64,000 nucleotides of DNA from Symsagittifera roscoffensis (GCF_963678635.1 NC_087066.1:10134723-10198722); one strand, 5' to 3'; numbered from the stretch's first letter, positions 44,258 through 55,398 are shown. Numbers and translations: made by a program. Notes: a model not told the origin generated them from the letters alone.

Positions 44258-46600
44258 AAAGTAGTCTGATATCGTGGATTCATCAACTGATCAAGTAGCC
44301 CATAAGCACAAATATTTTTGGCATCATTGAACGGGCGATGCCAAATAAGAAATATTTTGTAGAAAAAAAGGAATTAGCCTTGCTAGCATGGAAACACATT
44401 TTTAAAAAAGACTCCCAAAATTTTGACATCATTTCTGGAATTAGCGTAATTGCAGCCGTACATGGCCAAATTCGGTGTATAACGCAGCATTAAAGTGCGA
44501 TCTTAGCTTCCTAGTTTCACATACACAAAAGTTTCTTAGAATTGGGTTGCATTTAATTAAAACACATTTGAAGCAGAAATTCACAAAAAAACAACCCAGT
44601 ATCTAGATCACTGAAAAAAATTTTCACGAAATTTATGCCTAGAATGGAAGCTGGTGTTATTGCAAACAAATTAATGAGCCCAAGTTGGCAAAAGTGCTTG
44701 CAATTTTCAAATTCCCAGAACTCGGATATAGGTGCAATTTTTTAATAGAGCTCAGATCATCAATATATTTCAAGCAGTAAAAAGAAACTCGTTCAAATAA
44801 ATAATTCAAAACTTGAAATAGTCACAATTTGTTCCAGTATTTGTGTTGAAATTGATTTATAAAGAAAAATAACTTGAACATAAATATTCCAAAACTTTCT
44901 TCAAAACTTGATACAATTACATTTCGTTCCATTATTACTTATTTTTGTTCCAAAATTTGTTCTATGTCTATCGATTTCCGCCTTTTTTGATTTTATTTTC
45001 GATTTTATTTTGTTTGTACTCAACAAATGGATGAACGTTTTCTGAAGAAACGAACTCCACTTTTTAATTTTGTCATGGTTGTTCACTTTGAAACCTGCAG
45101 GAAATCTAGACTAATTTATAACATGAGCAATATAAATACAGTTAAGTTCACACAAGACCGACTTGGCTGATTGGATTGGCTGGGTCATCAGTATATGGTT
45201 TCCTTCATGAATAGAAAATCTCATGTACTTTTACACATGTGGATATTTGTCTAAACGTTGTCGAAGACGATCTGCAAAAAAATTGATCACCAGATTGAGC
45301 GAATAGTAATCAATTAGTTGTTCGCTACTCTGAATTTGATGCGCTTACATCCAAAAAAAGTGGTCACGTTTCAAAACTGTTTTAAAAAATTTTTTAATCG
45401 CAAAGCTGAAATACAATTGTTAGCGGGAAAACTGAATTTCAACATCTTTCCAACAGCTAAGTTAGCAGAAAAACGCCCTCAAATTGATTTTTTAAATGCT
45501 TGCATTGGTTAATGAGCTCATTAATTTTCAGGTTGCTCATTTTCGTTTTCAATTCAGTTCTTGAGGGTGTTTTAGCTTTTTTGCACGTAAACCGTTGATG
45601 TACGCTCTCTATTGAAAATAACTCAGAGTTTGTCGCCATCCAAGATTTAATTTCCATTTCTACTGGCATGGACTAATTTTCACTTCAGGATGAAGGAAAC
45701 TATGTGAAGACTTCTTAGCAGAGTGAGATCGAATGCCATAATGATCGTGATAATTAACGAAACTGACTTCACTACTATTGTTTACAAAAATCTCTAGAGC
45801 TTCCAATGTGGTATAACGTAAGCTCTTTTTTTATCAGTCGTTGACACAGAAGTACCTGCAGCGCGTAGACCAATTCATAAAGCAAAGATTTCAGTCAGCT
45901 GAAACCCTTTAATAGTTAAACGGTTTTGTTCAATTCTACCCAAATATAGGTTAGCCTTGGTGATTTGAACTTGGTTATGTTTATCCTGATACTTTAACAT
46001 AAAAACATAGTCATTAGGAGATCACCTAAGGGAGAAACTAATTGTAACACAACTGGTTAGATGCTTGTCACTTGATAAAAAATACAGGCAACCTTCTTCA
46101 GAAAGAAGCAGCCACGTTCCGCGGCATCTTCCGCCCGTCCATTAGCATCATCAATACCTGACGGATCATCTTCATGATAATTGCTTTGACAAGCGAGCTC
46201 TGTCTGTTTTGCATCACTGCCAGGTGAGAAATTATTCTCAATGAAACTTTTTTGCTCAATTTGGCATAACTTGTAGAAGCTTTTCTCCATTCAGGGACAT
46301 TCAGAAAAAAGATAAAAGGGGTTTATTGACCAAAAACTGTGTCTAATCAGACTGTTTCTGTATAATGAGATCGTAGGTTCTTTTTACCTTTGGTTCACAC
46401 GATGCGTGCTTAAATTTCAAAGTGATTTCATTTGAAGTTGATAAAGTTATTTACCTCACCTAAAATTTCAAATTCGAGCATTGGATCATCAGGCGAGTAA
46501 GCTGGACCAACTTTCAAAAGAAAGTATTTTCAAATGCAACACGTGATATAGGTTTTTCAAATTAATCTAACGAGCTACTAAAAGCTTAAGTGGGTATTAT
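44258..46600. other. No firm gene
   Basis: This is AT-rich. Minus-strand frames at 45457-45669 and 46057-46290 have plausible composition (the latter acidic, starting at ATG), but no motifs or clear splice sites. They are left uncalled. Confidence 0.4.
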
Positions 46601-46617
46601 ATTGGATATCTTTTTGC

Positions 46618-46960
46618 TCACTGAATAAACAATAAGAGCAACTTCTCAGATGAGTTCCTTTCTTTGGAAAGAAAACTTTTTCTTTTTTTCTTCCTTTTTT
46701 TTGATACAAGGTTTGAAGCGGCCGCCTCCAGAAAGATGATGATTTTTATTGTTTTTCGTGGTTTGGTTTCTTGATTTTTTCCGGGTTTTTTGAATTCGGG
46801 TACTGACTGAACAAGTAATTGTCTTCCAATACGTATTGCTGCTGGGTGCATATTTTTCCGAACTGATGGAATTGCAAACTGTCAAGTAATCGTAGCCAGA
46901 GCGCCGAAGACATTACCCGTCTCCCTGTATTGTCCTGATAACGGTTACATGGTCGCTTGA
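46618..46960 (-). pseudogene. Polinton minor-capsid-like protein
   Basis: Minus-strand frames read RKYMHPAAIRIGRQLLVQSV followed by a Lys/Arg-rich tail with a short SKKRKKKRKS cluster. The arrangement of an amphipathic helix (KK.x.PAA...IG..L), then a Pro/Lys-rich linker and a basic C-terminus, resembles Polinton minor capsid proteins. Frame changes occur within it. Assignment is by pattern only and should be held loosely. Confidence 0.35.
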
Positions 46961-47619
46961 ATATGGTAGTACGCTTCCATTTTCTGACAGAAAATTTCAA
47001 AGTCAAAACAATTTTTCCTCCTCCTCGTGCAAATGCATCAAGTCTACTGATTTCTCACCGTAGGTTAATCGAAGTGCTCTGCCTTTATTTTCACGAAAAG
47101 TTTCTATAATCCAACTTGCTAAAAACTTTGCAAGATGTTTTGTTGAATGCTGCCAGCTTAAACGCTTTTCATTGGTCGTTAAGTTTCAATGGCTGTTAGC
47201 AATGGTTTTCTGATGTCGCCCATAATCTGATGATGAATGATTTTCAACTAGATAGACCTTATTTGGGCTGCAGCAGAGATATCAACTGGGGAGTCGGATA
47301 TGTGATTGTGATGCGAGAGTGCTATGGACTGAGTTCTCTAAAAGCAAAATGGTAGCGCGTTCCATCTCTTCTACCTTTGTAACCTAAAAAGCTGTTAAAA
47401 TAAGTGGGAAACGTTCATTTGCATTGTAGATCGATTTTCTCGTTTAACAGTCTGTTAAATTTCGCTAATGAGCTTCCAATGAAAATGTTCATTGCGGCTG
47501 ATTAAACCAATGTGATTGTACAGCAATCTTTTTCCCCTAAAGTTTTCCGACATTGTTTAGTTGGATACTTCCTTTTACATTGACCTGATTAGTTTGTGAT
47601 CATTAAAATTACCATCTAT

Positions 47620-48380
47620 TGGTTCCTTACTGACGCTGTTGAGATCATGATTTGGCGTTTCCTTGTTTGTAACTCAAATATTTCGAAAACTGCGTCAGTG
47701 AATGGTTGCTTATTTCTTTTTCAAAAAGCGATCGCAGTTTTTGCTTATCCGAGAAAATCATGATAATAGAGTTTTGGTCGGGAATCTAGTTTCAACAATT
47801 GTTCGGCTCTTAAGGAAATTAGACCTAGAACGTCCATTTTGTCACTTTATTTGGAGCTAATTTTGTTTGCGAGATTAGTTCTCGGTTTTTCTGTTTTGAC
47901 AAAATCTTGGGGCATAACGATGTAAGAGTAGGTCCATTTGTCCTCCAAACACTTCTAAATCAAACTCTTTGATGATCGATTGTTTCTTTGGTGAAACCGG
48001 AGTTTTTTTACTCTCTCCTGTATAGTTTTTGACTACTTTTATCTCACATTTTTTGAAGGACTCTTGATTACAGTGACTTTATCTGCTCAGACTTCTTTGG
48101 ATTTTTTATTTTGATCAATTGTTTGAATGCTTCAGCAGCTATTTCAATTTCAGTGGCTGTACACGTGGAGAACGGGACTTGCGATCCACAGCAAATCATC
48201 ATGAGTTTTATCTTTGTTTTATTCCGACATTTCATCAACATAAGCCAGGTCAACTGACCATATTTCGTCTATGTCATTAACCATCATTTTAGGACGCTCT
48301 GCTGGATGAACAGTTCGATGTTTTGTATACGCAGGCTCTGAAGGCTCTAAAAGAGGTTCACTTTACTTCTTGAAATTTTG
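47620..48380 (-). pseudogene. Polinton-type integrase remnant
   Basis: Reading the minus strand, the block IDEIWSVDLAYVDEMSE (about 48275-48225) matches the first catalytic-Asp region of Polinton integrases (EIWS.DL). Further on, EAFKQLIKIKNPKKSEQI (about 48140-48085) corresponds to the region before the second Asp. CLEDKWTYSY with QDFVKT (about 47950-47890) matches the block after the catalytic Glu. Many stops and frame changes interrupt it. The enzyme would integrate the element's DNA; this copy cannot. Confidence 0.6.
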
Positions 48381-48529
48381 GTTCATTATTTTTCACTGTC
48401 TGCGCAGTCTTTTTGGATCTGCATCCTTTAATATTTTTTGAGCTGGAACCTGTTGACGCTTTTTCGGTGAAAGGATGACATCTGCTTCCTTGCTACTCTG
48501 TTCTCTGGAGCTTTTTTGTAGTCGTTGAC

Positions 48530-49030
48530 TGAACCGCGAATTTGGCATACTTGATCCTTACCAACTGTTTGTCAAGTTTGAGAGCTTTTAAAATCAGTAT
48601 GAAACCAGCGTTGCGCAATTTTTTAGTTTGTTGTTGTAAATCATACAGCAAAGTTTTTTGCCTTAACACCGGTTGAAGTTTCTTTAACGTGGGTTTTTTC
48701 TTTCTCTTCGTTTATTATGACTCACTCTGACCGTTTATTAAATTCCGGAACTTCTTTGGCTTACTTGGTTTGTTTTTGTCTATTTATTGTAGTTGTAGCA
48801 TAAAAGTTTCAGTGGATTAAGCCTCACTAAGCTCAGCACTCCTTTCGATTACAAACTCTTCAGCTTCAATACGAAGGAGAGCTGGTCCTTGCAGATTGTT
48901 GCAACGATGATTGACATCTGCTGTGGCAACGATAATTGTTTCAGTGGCTGGTATAACTGGAGGTTTTGTGGCTTTCGTTTCATTTTGTGGTCTTATGTGG
49001 TTCAAGTATGATAGTTGCGGTTTTCCATGT
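48530..49030 (-). repeat. Internal duplication in Polinton-like element, copy 1
   Basis: It matches 49880-50370 in the same orientation. Shared landmarks include 'gtcaagtttgagag', 'aaaatcagtatgaaa', 'aaccggttg'-like sequence and 'aagtatgatagttgcggttt'. On the minus strand it reads with coding quality (LLYDLQQQTKKLRNAGFILI), so a gene segment just upstream of the integrase was duplicated. The two copies are diverged. Confidence 0.75.
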
Positions 49031-49544
49031 TTGATGGAGCTTTCAAGCTAAACTTGCGCTGCTTGGGGTTGCTCTCTGATTTATGTATGTTTCGCAATTA
49101 GAAAAATCCTTTCTGCTGCTATTTTCATGCTGTCAAAAGTTTGTATCAAGAACAGAGATTATATCTGATTAGATAAAATCCCTGTTTACTCAGAAAATCA
49201 GCTCGTTTGTTTGCACGACTTATTATTGGAGAAACTAAAGCGTTATATACTTCTTGAAAGTTATCAACGTTTGGGATACTAACAGGCACATTGCCTTTGA
49301 CCAAATTAAGCAAGCAATCGCAAACTATTGATACAAATATTTGATAAATTTTTGATAATTATAGTTGAATTGGGTTCAACTGTACCATTTGCTTCAGAAA
49401 AGATCAATTTTTTGCGTTCATTTGTCATCTCTTTCTTATTCAACGGTAAAATAGTTTTGGGCGGGCAGGACTTATTATGTTTGAACAGTATCTATGATGA
49501 TCTAAATCTATATGGAGGTGTTCAAACAATTTTTGTGAAAGAAG

Positions 49545-49744
49545 NNNNNNNNNNNNNNNNNNNNNNNNNNNNNNNNNNNNNNNNNNNNNNNNNNNNNNNN
49601 NNNNNNNNNNNNNNNNNNNNNNNNNNNNNNNNNNNNNNNNNNNNNNNNNNNNNNNNNNNNNNNNNNNNNNNNNNNNNNNNNNNNNNNNNNNNNNNNNNNN
49701 NNNNNNNNNNNNNNNNNNNNNNNNNNNNNNNNNNNNNNNNNNNN
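49545..49744. other. Assembly gap, 200 N
   Basis: Exactly 200 N separate the two copies of the internal duplication. The size is probably a placeholder. The long open frame across it at 49328-49966 is an artefact. Confidence 0.99.
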
Positions 49745-49879
49745 ATTTTTTTTGTATTCGTCTTCGTCTTCTCTGTCGTTGCAGAATCTGAATCGTTATC
49801 GGGCGTTCTATTTAATTTAGAGTTTTCTTCTTCTGCGGCTTCTTCTCATTTGCTGTTGATGGGGATTTTGTGGGACCTC

Positions 49880-50370
49880 GAATTCTTTGCTGTGGCATAC
49901 TTGTTCATAACCAACTGTTCGTCAAGTTTGAGAGACTTCAAAATCAGTATGAAAGCAGGGTTGTAAAATTTTTAGTTTGTTGTTGTATATCATTCTAAAA
50001 AACTGATGCCTTAAGACCGGTTGGAACTTTATCAACATAAAGCTCTTCATTTTTTTTGTAAAGATCTTTTAAAAAATATATATAGTTTTTTTTAACTCGC
50101 TTAGGTTTGTTTTTGACAATGAGTTGTAATTGTAACATAATACGTTCAGTGGATTAAGCGTCATTAAGCTCAGTACTTGTTTCCAGTTCACTTTCCTAAT
50201 CTTCAGTGGGAAGGAGAGTTTGTTCTTGTTGCTTGTTGTGTGCTGGGGCATTGATAAGTGGTTTGGGGTTGGTATAAATGGAGGATTAGTTTTTCTTGCA
50301 TTTAGGAATCTTAATCGATTCAAGTATGATAGTTGCGGTTTTTTTTTGTTTGATTGAGTTGTCATTTCTA
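49880..50370 (-). repeat. Internal duplication in Polinton-like element, copy 2
   Basis: This is the counterpart of 48530-49030. The minus-strand frame 50365-50069 retains QLSYLNRLRF where copy 1 has a QLSYLNHIRP equivalent near 49000. Confidence 0.75.
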
Positions 50371-50455
50371 CTTTATCTTTTGGTAAATAGAAAACTGACG
50401 GACCAGGTGTTTGAACTTTATCTGAGACAGTCTGATTTTCGTGGTTCTAAATCTA

Positions 50456-51052
50456 TTAATAGATGTCCAAGCCTTCCTTTGTAGCCAGTTCAAACGATTG
50501 TCGCAAAAAGTTAGGTGCATGAAATTGCCTTCTGAGATGATCAAGTTGCTGATTATCACGAGGTGATTTGAATAAAAGGATGTGAGATGAGATCAAATCA
50601 ATAGTTCGTGACCATCGTCTTTGTTGGAACAAATTATGTTTGACAAAAATAATATCTAAACCTTTGTATCTTCCTGCTGTTGCTATCTTAACGAAGTCTT
50701 TCTCATTGTATATTTCTTCGCATGAGTCATCAAACACTAACAGAGTGTTTTCAATGTTTCTCAAACAATCGAATCCATGAAACTTTTCGAATTCTTTTTA
50801 CCCAATTAAACCAGACACAATGGAAAACCAAACTGATGTTTCTTCACAGCTTAGTTGCGTCAAAGAAAGTTTATAAAGACGAAAGTTTAGGAAAATTAAA
50901 AATATAATCAATTGAGACATAAAAAATACTTCTAATCTGGGAACAGTGGCATCAAAACGAAACTTCCAAAAACTTTTTCCGGAGTTAATTTGACCATGAA
51001 CAAAATCAGTAACTCTAGTTGCATCAGGCTCATCATTTGCTATTTCAGACAT
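50456..51052 (-). pseudogene. Polinton-type packaging ATPase (A32/FtsK-like)
   Basis: The minus-strand frame 51052-50798 holds a Walker A-like GQINSGKS. Frame 50764-50456 holds Walker B LLVFDDSCEEI, then KIATAGRYKGLDIIFVKHNL, SRTIDL and ILLFKSPRD, a set I associate with the packaging ATPase of Polintons and relatives. The two frames are offset by a frameshift and a short gap near 50780. The protein would drive DNA into a capsid. Broken here. Confidence 0.65.
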
Positions 51053-51083
51053 TCATGTTCTCAATTTTTTTCTCTCTCTCCGA

Positions 51084-51464
51084 CTATCTATCTATATCAA
51101 CCGTTTTTTTTTTTGAGGAAAAAAATGTCGGGTTATGAAACTTATTATTTATTGTTCTGGTCAGTAGAAAAATTTCGTATCGAATATAACCAATGTAAGC
51201 TTTAAGAATATCATTTTCATTTTCATACATTTCCATTACATAATTGGCTTTGACAGTTATAGTTTTTATATGATAAATGATTTTCTTCACTGAGTTTTTT
51301 TTTACGAATTTCTGAACTTCTTCAGGTAAATCACTGCTGCTGAGGACCATTTGAACTCCTGACTGACGTTTCTGCACGAAGACTTGCTTGGGAAGATAAG
51401 CTCCTCGTTTGCTGGCTAAAATTTTGATCAAACCTGAATCGTTGAAAGTAGATGAATTGGTCAA
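51084..51464 (-). pseudogene. Unrecognised gene of the Polinton-like element
   Basis: This is an open minus-strand frame of about 126 codons. The middle part (LPEEVQKFVKKNSVKKIIYH) has good coding composition. The tail toward 51090 becomes low quality (KKKTVDIDR). It lies directly upstream of the ATPase in reading direction. I cannot name it. Confidence 0.4.
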
Positions 51465-51704
51465 CCACAGGGAAAAAACCTTCTCAAAGTAGTTAATTCT
51501 TCTTCAGATAAAGTGATTTGTTCTTTTCGCTAAACCACTTGCTCTCGGCAATCGATTCGTTCTACTCTTGTTAATGATATTTTGATGTCACTTTCTGGAT
51601 TCATCCAAGCACATAACACTGAATTTGGAGATAGGTTCGTCTCCAACTTCGCTAGTCTCTCGCTGTTGCTTTCTTCAGTCAATCAAAAAGCTACATGCTT
51701 TTCT

Positions 51705-51980
51705 TCAAGGCGCAATGATTCCTGGAGTGGTTATGATATGAACGTCTATTGCAAGCTGGATAATTTTTGAAATTAAACTTTCAATTCTCGGGCAATCCAA
51801 GTCATCAAGGTTCACAATTTTTCGTGCCAAATACTTTGCCAGAAGATCAGCCTTTTCTTTTCTTTTAGCGTAAAAGATGGCATTAGGTTTTCTCAAAACA
51901 AAATTTTGAATAATCTGATTGAGGTTTAAATATAAATAATCGCCGCTTTCACAGTGAAGTCCGCGCAATTTATTTGTCAA
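51705..51980 (-). pseudogene. Conserved-looking gene fragment of Polinton-like element
   Basis: The minus-strand frame reads TNKLRGLHCESGDYLYLNLN and later RKEKADLLAKYLARKIVNLD followed by DLDCPRIESL. The style (hydrophobic pattern, LDDLDCP) suggests a real, conserved protein that I have seen only as an uncharacterised product. No enzyme motif is evident. The frame continues in broken form to about 52100. Confidence 0.45.
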
Positions 51981-52122
51981 CCAGTTGCATGCTTTTTGTT
52001 CAGATTTAGGAAGTGAATTGAAACTGGCTGGAGATAGAAAAACAAGAAAGTCACTGTAACCAGAAGCTTCAATGGCTAGTTCTTTAACTATAAAAATATT
52101 TTTCCTACAACGGAATCCTCCT

Positions 52123-52341
52123 TCAACATTCTAAAAATTGATAGAGAATCGGTTTGGTCAGTTTAACATATAAGCAGAACGTAATACCACTCAAGTGACC
52201 AATCAGGCTGTTGTTACATTTCCAGGGTAGCATATAACAGTAGGTGGGACCTGTGTTATAAACCTCGTGGACAAATCCCGCGGCATCGTGTAAAGTTGAA
52301 TGCAGTCGTAATATTTTTGAATCATTCAGGTATTTGTTCAA
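52123..52341 (-). pseudogene. Unrecognised gene fragment of Polinton-like element
   Basis: The minus-strand frame starts NKYLNDSKILRLHSTLHDAA and goes on with GFVHEVYNTGPTYCYMLPW. Composition is clearly protein-like and it precedes the 51.7-kb fragment in reading order. The two may be parts of one gene interrupted near 52110. Function unknown. Confidence 0.4.
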
Positions 52342-52576
52342 TGAAGAATTGTCTATGCCAATAAGACATCCATATGGTCTAAGTTTAATGGCGACATCAT
52401 AGTTTATATCATTTTTACTAGAAACGAAAAATCATTCGCTCCGCACCTTTCTCAATCATCATAAAGTCAAAATGGAATGAGTAATTAAATCGGTTCTCAT
52501 TAGCAGCAATGGTCAAATCAGTAGCCCTACCATTTTTACATAAGCGCGCCACATTATTTTTAAGAGCTCAATCAAA

Positions 52577-52704
52577 TAAAACAGCAGCTTACAACTTTGA
52601 GCATATTGTTATTTTTGCAATTTCAACAAACCTCGAGATATAAAACAGCAGCTTACAACTTTGAGCATATTGTTATTTTTGCAATTTCAACAAACCTCGA
52701 GATG
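52577..52704. repeat. Exact 64-bp tandem duplication
   Basis: The unit starting taaaacagcagcttac and ending cctcgaga occurs twice back to back without visible differences. It is recent, or an assembly artefact. Confidence 0.9.
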
Positions 52705-52910
52705 AGAACTTTATGACGATTGTGAATAATACTACTTTTTGATCTGACATCAGATGAAACAACTGAGAAAGTTAAATTTACTTGATCAATATTCTTAGTG
52801 TGCCAATTGCCTATTAAACTCATTTTATCTATTTTATTTTTCAACATTTCAGTAGCTGATGCTAAAAAAAAGGTTGTTAAAGACGGCGGTGAATGCGAAC
52901 GAACATGCAT
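52653..52910 (-). pseudogene. Start-side fragment of Polinton-like element gene
   Basis: The minus-strand frame (MHVRSHSPPSLTTFFLASAT ... then DKMSLIGNWHTKNIDQVNL) has protein-like composition and begins at an ATG. It runs into the 64-bp duplication. Not recognised. Confidence 0.35.
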
Positions 52911-53067
52911 TTCAATTCTTTTACGTACGTTTACAGTGACGGTAGAAAATTTTTCGAGTTAAACCAAAAACTTTCAAGATCCAAAAAATTAATTTCCGCC
53001 AGTGAACTAGCGTTTTGCGACTATGTTTGGTAAAATCCTAGTTGGGAGGCCGAAAAAAAAAATTTTG

Positions 53068-53370
53068 GATCCTAAAACTAGGATCCCAGCACTTTTCGGT
53101 GATAGAGGGCAAAGCGCTGGGAAAAATGCAAAATCCCTGCCCTTGGATCCGAGGCGGACCCCTATACTGGCGGACCCCTAAAAATTTGGGGTCCTCAACT
53201 GTAATCCACCGTGTGTCCTAAGAGGGGGTCATTCCTACGGGAGGGTCGAAAAGGTCTCAAAGCTTAAGTGGGGGGGGGGGGCTAAATTTTAGGACCACTC
53301 ACTTAGGTTTTGAGACCTTTTTGACCTCCCTTAGGAATGACCCCTCCCCTTAGGACACACGGCGGATTAC
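53068..53370. repeat. Nested inverted repeats, major palindrome 53201-53370
   Basis: Arms of about 75 bp (gtaatccaccgtgtgtccta ... and its inverted partner ending ggcggattac) face each other around a spacer that holds a run of thirteen G. Two smaller palindromes precede it: ggatcctaaaactaggatcc at about 53068 and ggacccctaaaaatttgggg at about 53173. It looks like a foldback element or a small DNA transposon remnant. No protein is present. Confidence 0.8.
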
Positions 53371-54045
53371 AATACTACTCACAACATATCAATTTTTCAT
53401 TAGGAAAAGATCAAATCAAGTTACACGCTGAGAGCCTGGCGTCTACTGAAGCTCTGCTGGTAGTGAACGGCCTATGGCTCCGTCATCGTATACGATCGAT
53501 TGGTAGAAACCCTGCCCTATACAGTTGGTGTGAATTGTCCCGAGTGGGAGTTATTCATTGAGCAATTTCCGGACTTAGTGTTCTTATATTTTTTGGATTA
53601 ACTCCACAGCAACGAAGCTGCGGGAGTGGTTACAGCGTCGAGGTGAAGATCCAACATATTTCCATTCATTTATTTTTAAACTATTTTGTATCGTTTTTTT
53701 TTTTGAGAATTTTCAAAAACTGTTTTTCTTTAATTGGTAATTTTATGCTATTTTATTTTCTTATTCGTTTTTACTCGTATATTCTTTTAAGAAATTTAGT
53801 ACTACTTTTTATAAACGTTTTTAAAACTTCCTTCAGTTTATTCCTTTTTTTCATTTTCATTCATTTTTTTGTATTCATTTTCCTCTAGTTCACGCCAATT
53901 TTTATAAACGATCCAGCTTTTACTTGGTTTTCAAATGATAAGTTCTCTTCTCTTCTAGTTATCCAATTTGTAGGACCATTATTGTGAATTTTTTCCTTGA
54001 TTGTAGTTTAAAATCGGTGACAATTTTAATCCCTTCCCCTCTTAG
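53371..54045. other. No firm gene
   Basis: A GC-richer patch at 53400-53640 might be coding, but frames are short and broken. The remainder is very T-rich and ends in the acceptor of the next exon. Confidence 0.4.
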
Positions 54046-54353
54046 AAACTCCTGAGGATAAAATTACATCCCTCCCTGTCAATTACTATGATCAGATTAC
54101 TCCTACATCACAGAAAAACGACGGATACGACCAAGTGCTTTGTGCTATCGAATCAGTTTTATTCAAAACTCTTGCAAACACCCCCACCCCCAGGAAAAAA
54201 TTACCAAAACAGTTCTCGCTAAAGCTATTTGGTGCACAGCGTTGTTTGAATTTGCCACTGGAATCGGTGGTTGACCTCGACATGGATGGTAGCTTAAAAG
54301 AGCTCTTATGTTTTGATAAGAGTCATCTAGATCATTTTGATAAGAGTTATTGG
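54046..54353 (+). CDS. Well-formed internal exon of an unknown gene
   Basis: The acceptor is cccttcccctcttag (54031-54045) and the donor is gtaagt right after TGG at 54353. Between them 102 codons stay open in one frame, beginning TPEDKITSLPVNYYDQITPT. Features include a basic PTPRKKLPKQF stretch, LKLFGAQRCLNLPLESVVDL and an acidic DLDMDGSLKELLCFDKS. The exon starts with two bases of a split codon and ends in phase 0. Composition and splice sites are convincing, but I do not recognise the family. It lies on the opposite strand to the helicase exon C, which ends only 32 bases away, so any next plus-strand exon would require an intron spanning the helicase gene. No other plus-strand exons are evident. 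Confidence 0.6.
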
Positions 54354-54385
54354 GTAAGTTTAGAAACAACATTATCATTTCATAC

Positions 54386-55398
54386 CTCCGTCGGTTTCTT
54401 CCAGTCGTGTTCCAGATCCCAACTTTTTGTAGAAAAGATTGATCATTTTGACATTCTCGAACAAGAAGACTCTTTGAAAGATAACTTTCAGCGTCTTCGA
54501 TTCGAATAATTTGGCTACCTCGTTTTCATCCATAGATTTTTTTTGGAAAAGATTTTGCAAGTGTTCAACACCGCCTCCGCTCTGTAGTTTCGACAATTCT
54601 GGATTATTTGAAGAATTGTCATCCGTCTCTAGAAAGACTTCGTATGCCTTTAAGCGTCGAGGTTTTTCGCCCTTAACATAATCACACCAAACAGGGTTTT
54701 TTTCAAGTTTTTTCTTTATGAAAACGCCAACACCGTATTGGGCCCTAGTAACTGCCAAATTTATCAAATAAAGAGATCTGGTGTACATAACTTCGAGGTC
54801 TATTATAATGATCACCGATTTGGCCTCAATTCCTGTGAAGGATTTTTGGCTTTCGTCCCACAAGCCCACAACAGACTTGAAAAATCGGAGGCCCCCTCTT
54901 TCTTGACAGTAGCCCTCAATCTCATTTAGTGGTTGTTTTCGAGGGTTTTTGTCTGTGAACAAAATCACAATTTGATCTGAAGGCTTGCTAGGCTTGAAAT
55001 TTTTCAGAAGGTTTGCCATTGACTGTATCGTTAGTTTTTTGATGCTTTCGAATGGTTGTACTTCTATTGCATTCTGCGATGACTCGAAACACCCTCGTAC
55101 TTTGGAGCTTTGAAGGTTAACTGGGAAAAGGATGTCTATGAACTTGTGAGTAATCTCACTGATGTGGCGTGCACTTCGATACACGACGTGCAGCTGCTGT
55201 AACTTGAAACCCGTGCCTTTGAGAAATTGCGTGTTGTCAACAGTTCGCTGACCAGCTTCTATCATTGCAACCCAGCAACATTTGCTCTTCTTGTACATAT
55301 CCAGCCTTTTGGCGTTTTTAAGCGTCTTTTGCAGCTGTTCCGCAACGTACAGCTCATCGATTAGAATAACAGTATTCGCCAAATCCTGTTCAAGAACC
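54386..55398 (-). CDS. SF1 helicase core exon C, minus-strand gene
   Basis: The exon is bounded by acceptor tattttag and donor gtatga. It is open throughout (about 337 codons). Motif II is VILIDE, followed by EAGQRTVD (motif III-like), LHVVYRSA (motif IV), FTGIEAKS (motif V-like) and NLAVTRAQ (motif VI, the UvrD 'TRA' block). The C-terminal QRVFLFENVKMINLFYKKLG resembles an ankyrin helix pair. The first base (g) completes a codon with the two bases left by exon B, giving Trp. The last base (g) would pair with GA at the start of exon D. The expected function is ATP-dependent translocation on nucleic acid. No exon D is seen downstream (below 54386), where the Polinton-like element and repeats lie. 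Confidence 0.8.

Larger units (their letters stand above)
46600..52930 (-). mobile_element. Decayed Polinton/Maverick-like element
   Basis: On the minus strand I see a packaging-ATPase-like region (51052-50456), a retroviral-type integrase-like region (about 48380-47620) and a minor-capsid-like basic protein (about 46960-46618). Conserved-looking but unnamed frames lie at 51.1-52.9 kb. This combination is characteristic of Polinton/Maverick elements and their adintovirus-like relatives. No DNA polymerase B is seen. All genes are interrupted, an internal segment is duplicated, and 200 N lie inside, so the element is dead as assembled. Confidence 0.6.

Noticed and set aside
46057-46290. Acidic 77-codon minus-strand frame starting at ATG
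   Set aside because: Composition is plausible, but there is no motif, no clear donor and no neighbour exon.
49328-49966. 212-codon open frame
   Set aside because: About 67 codons are the N gap. The flanks do not look like one protein.
54092-54283. Minus-strand frame opposite the 54-kb plus-strand exon
   Set aside because: The plus strand has strong splice sites and better composition. The minus frame is a shadow.
54163-54378. Minus-strand continuation of helicase exon C
   Set aside because: It is in another frame and lies beyond the donor at 54385. No resemblance to exon D.
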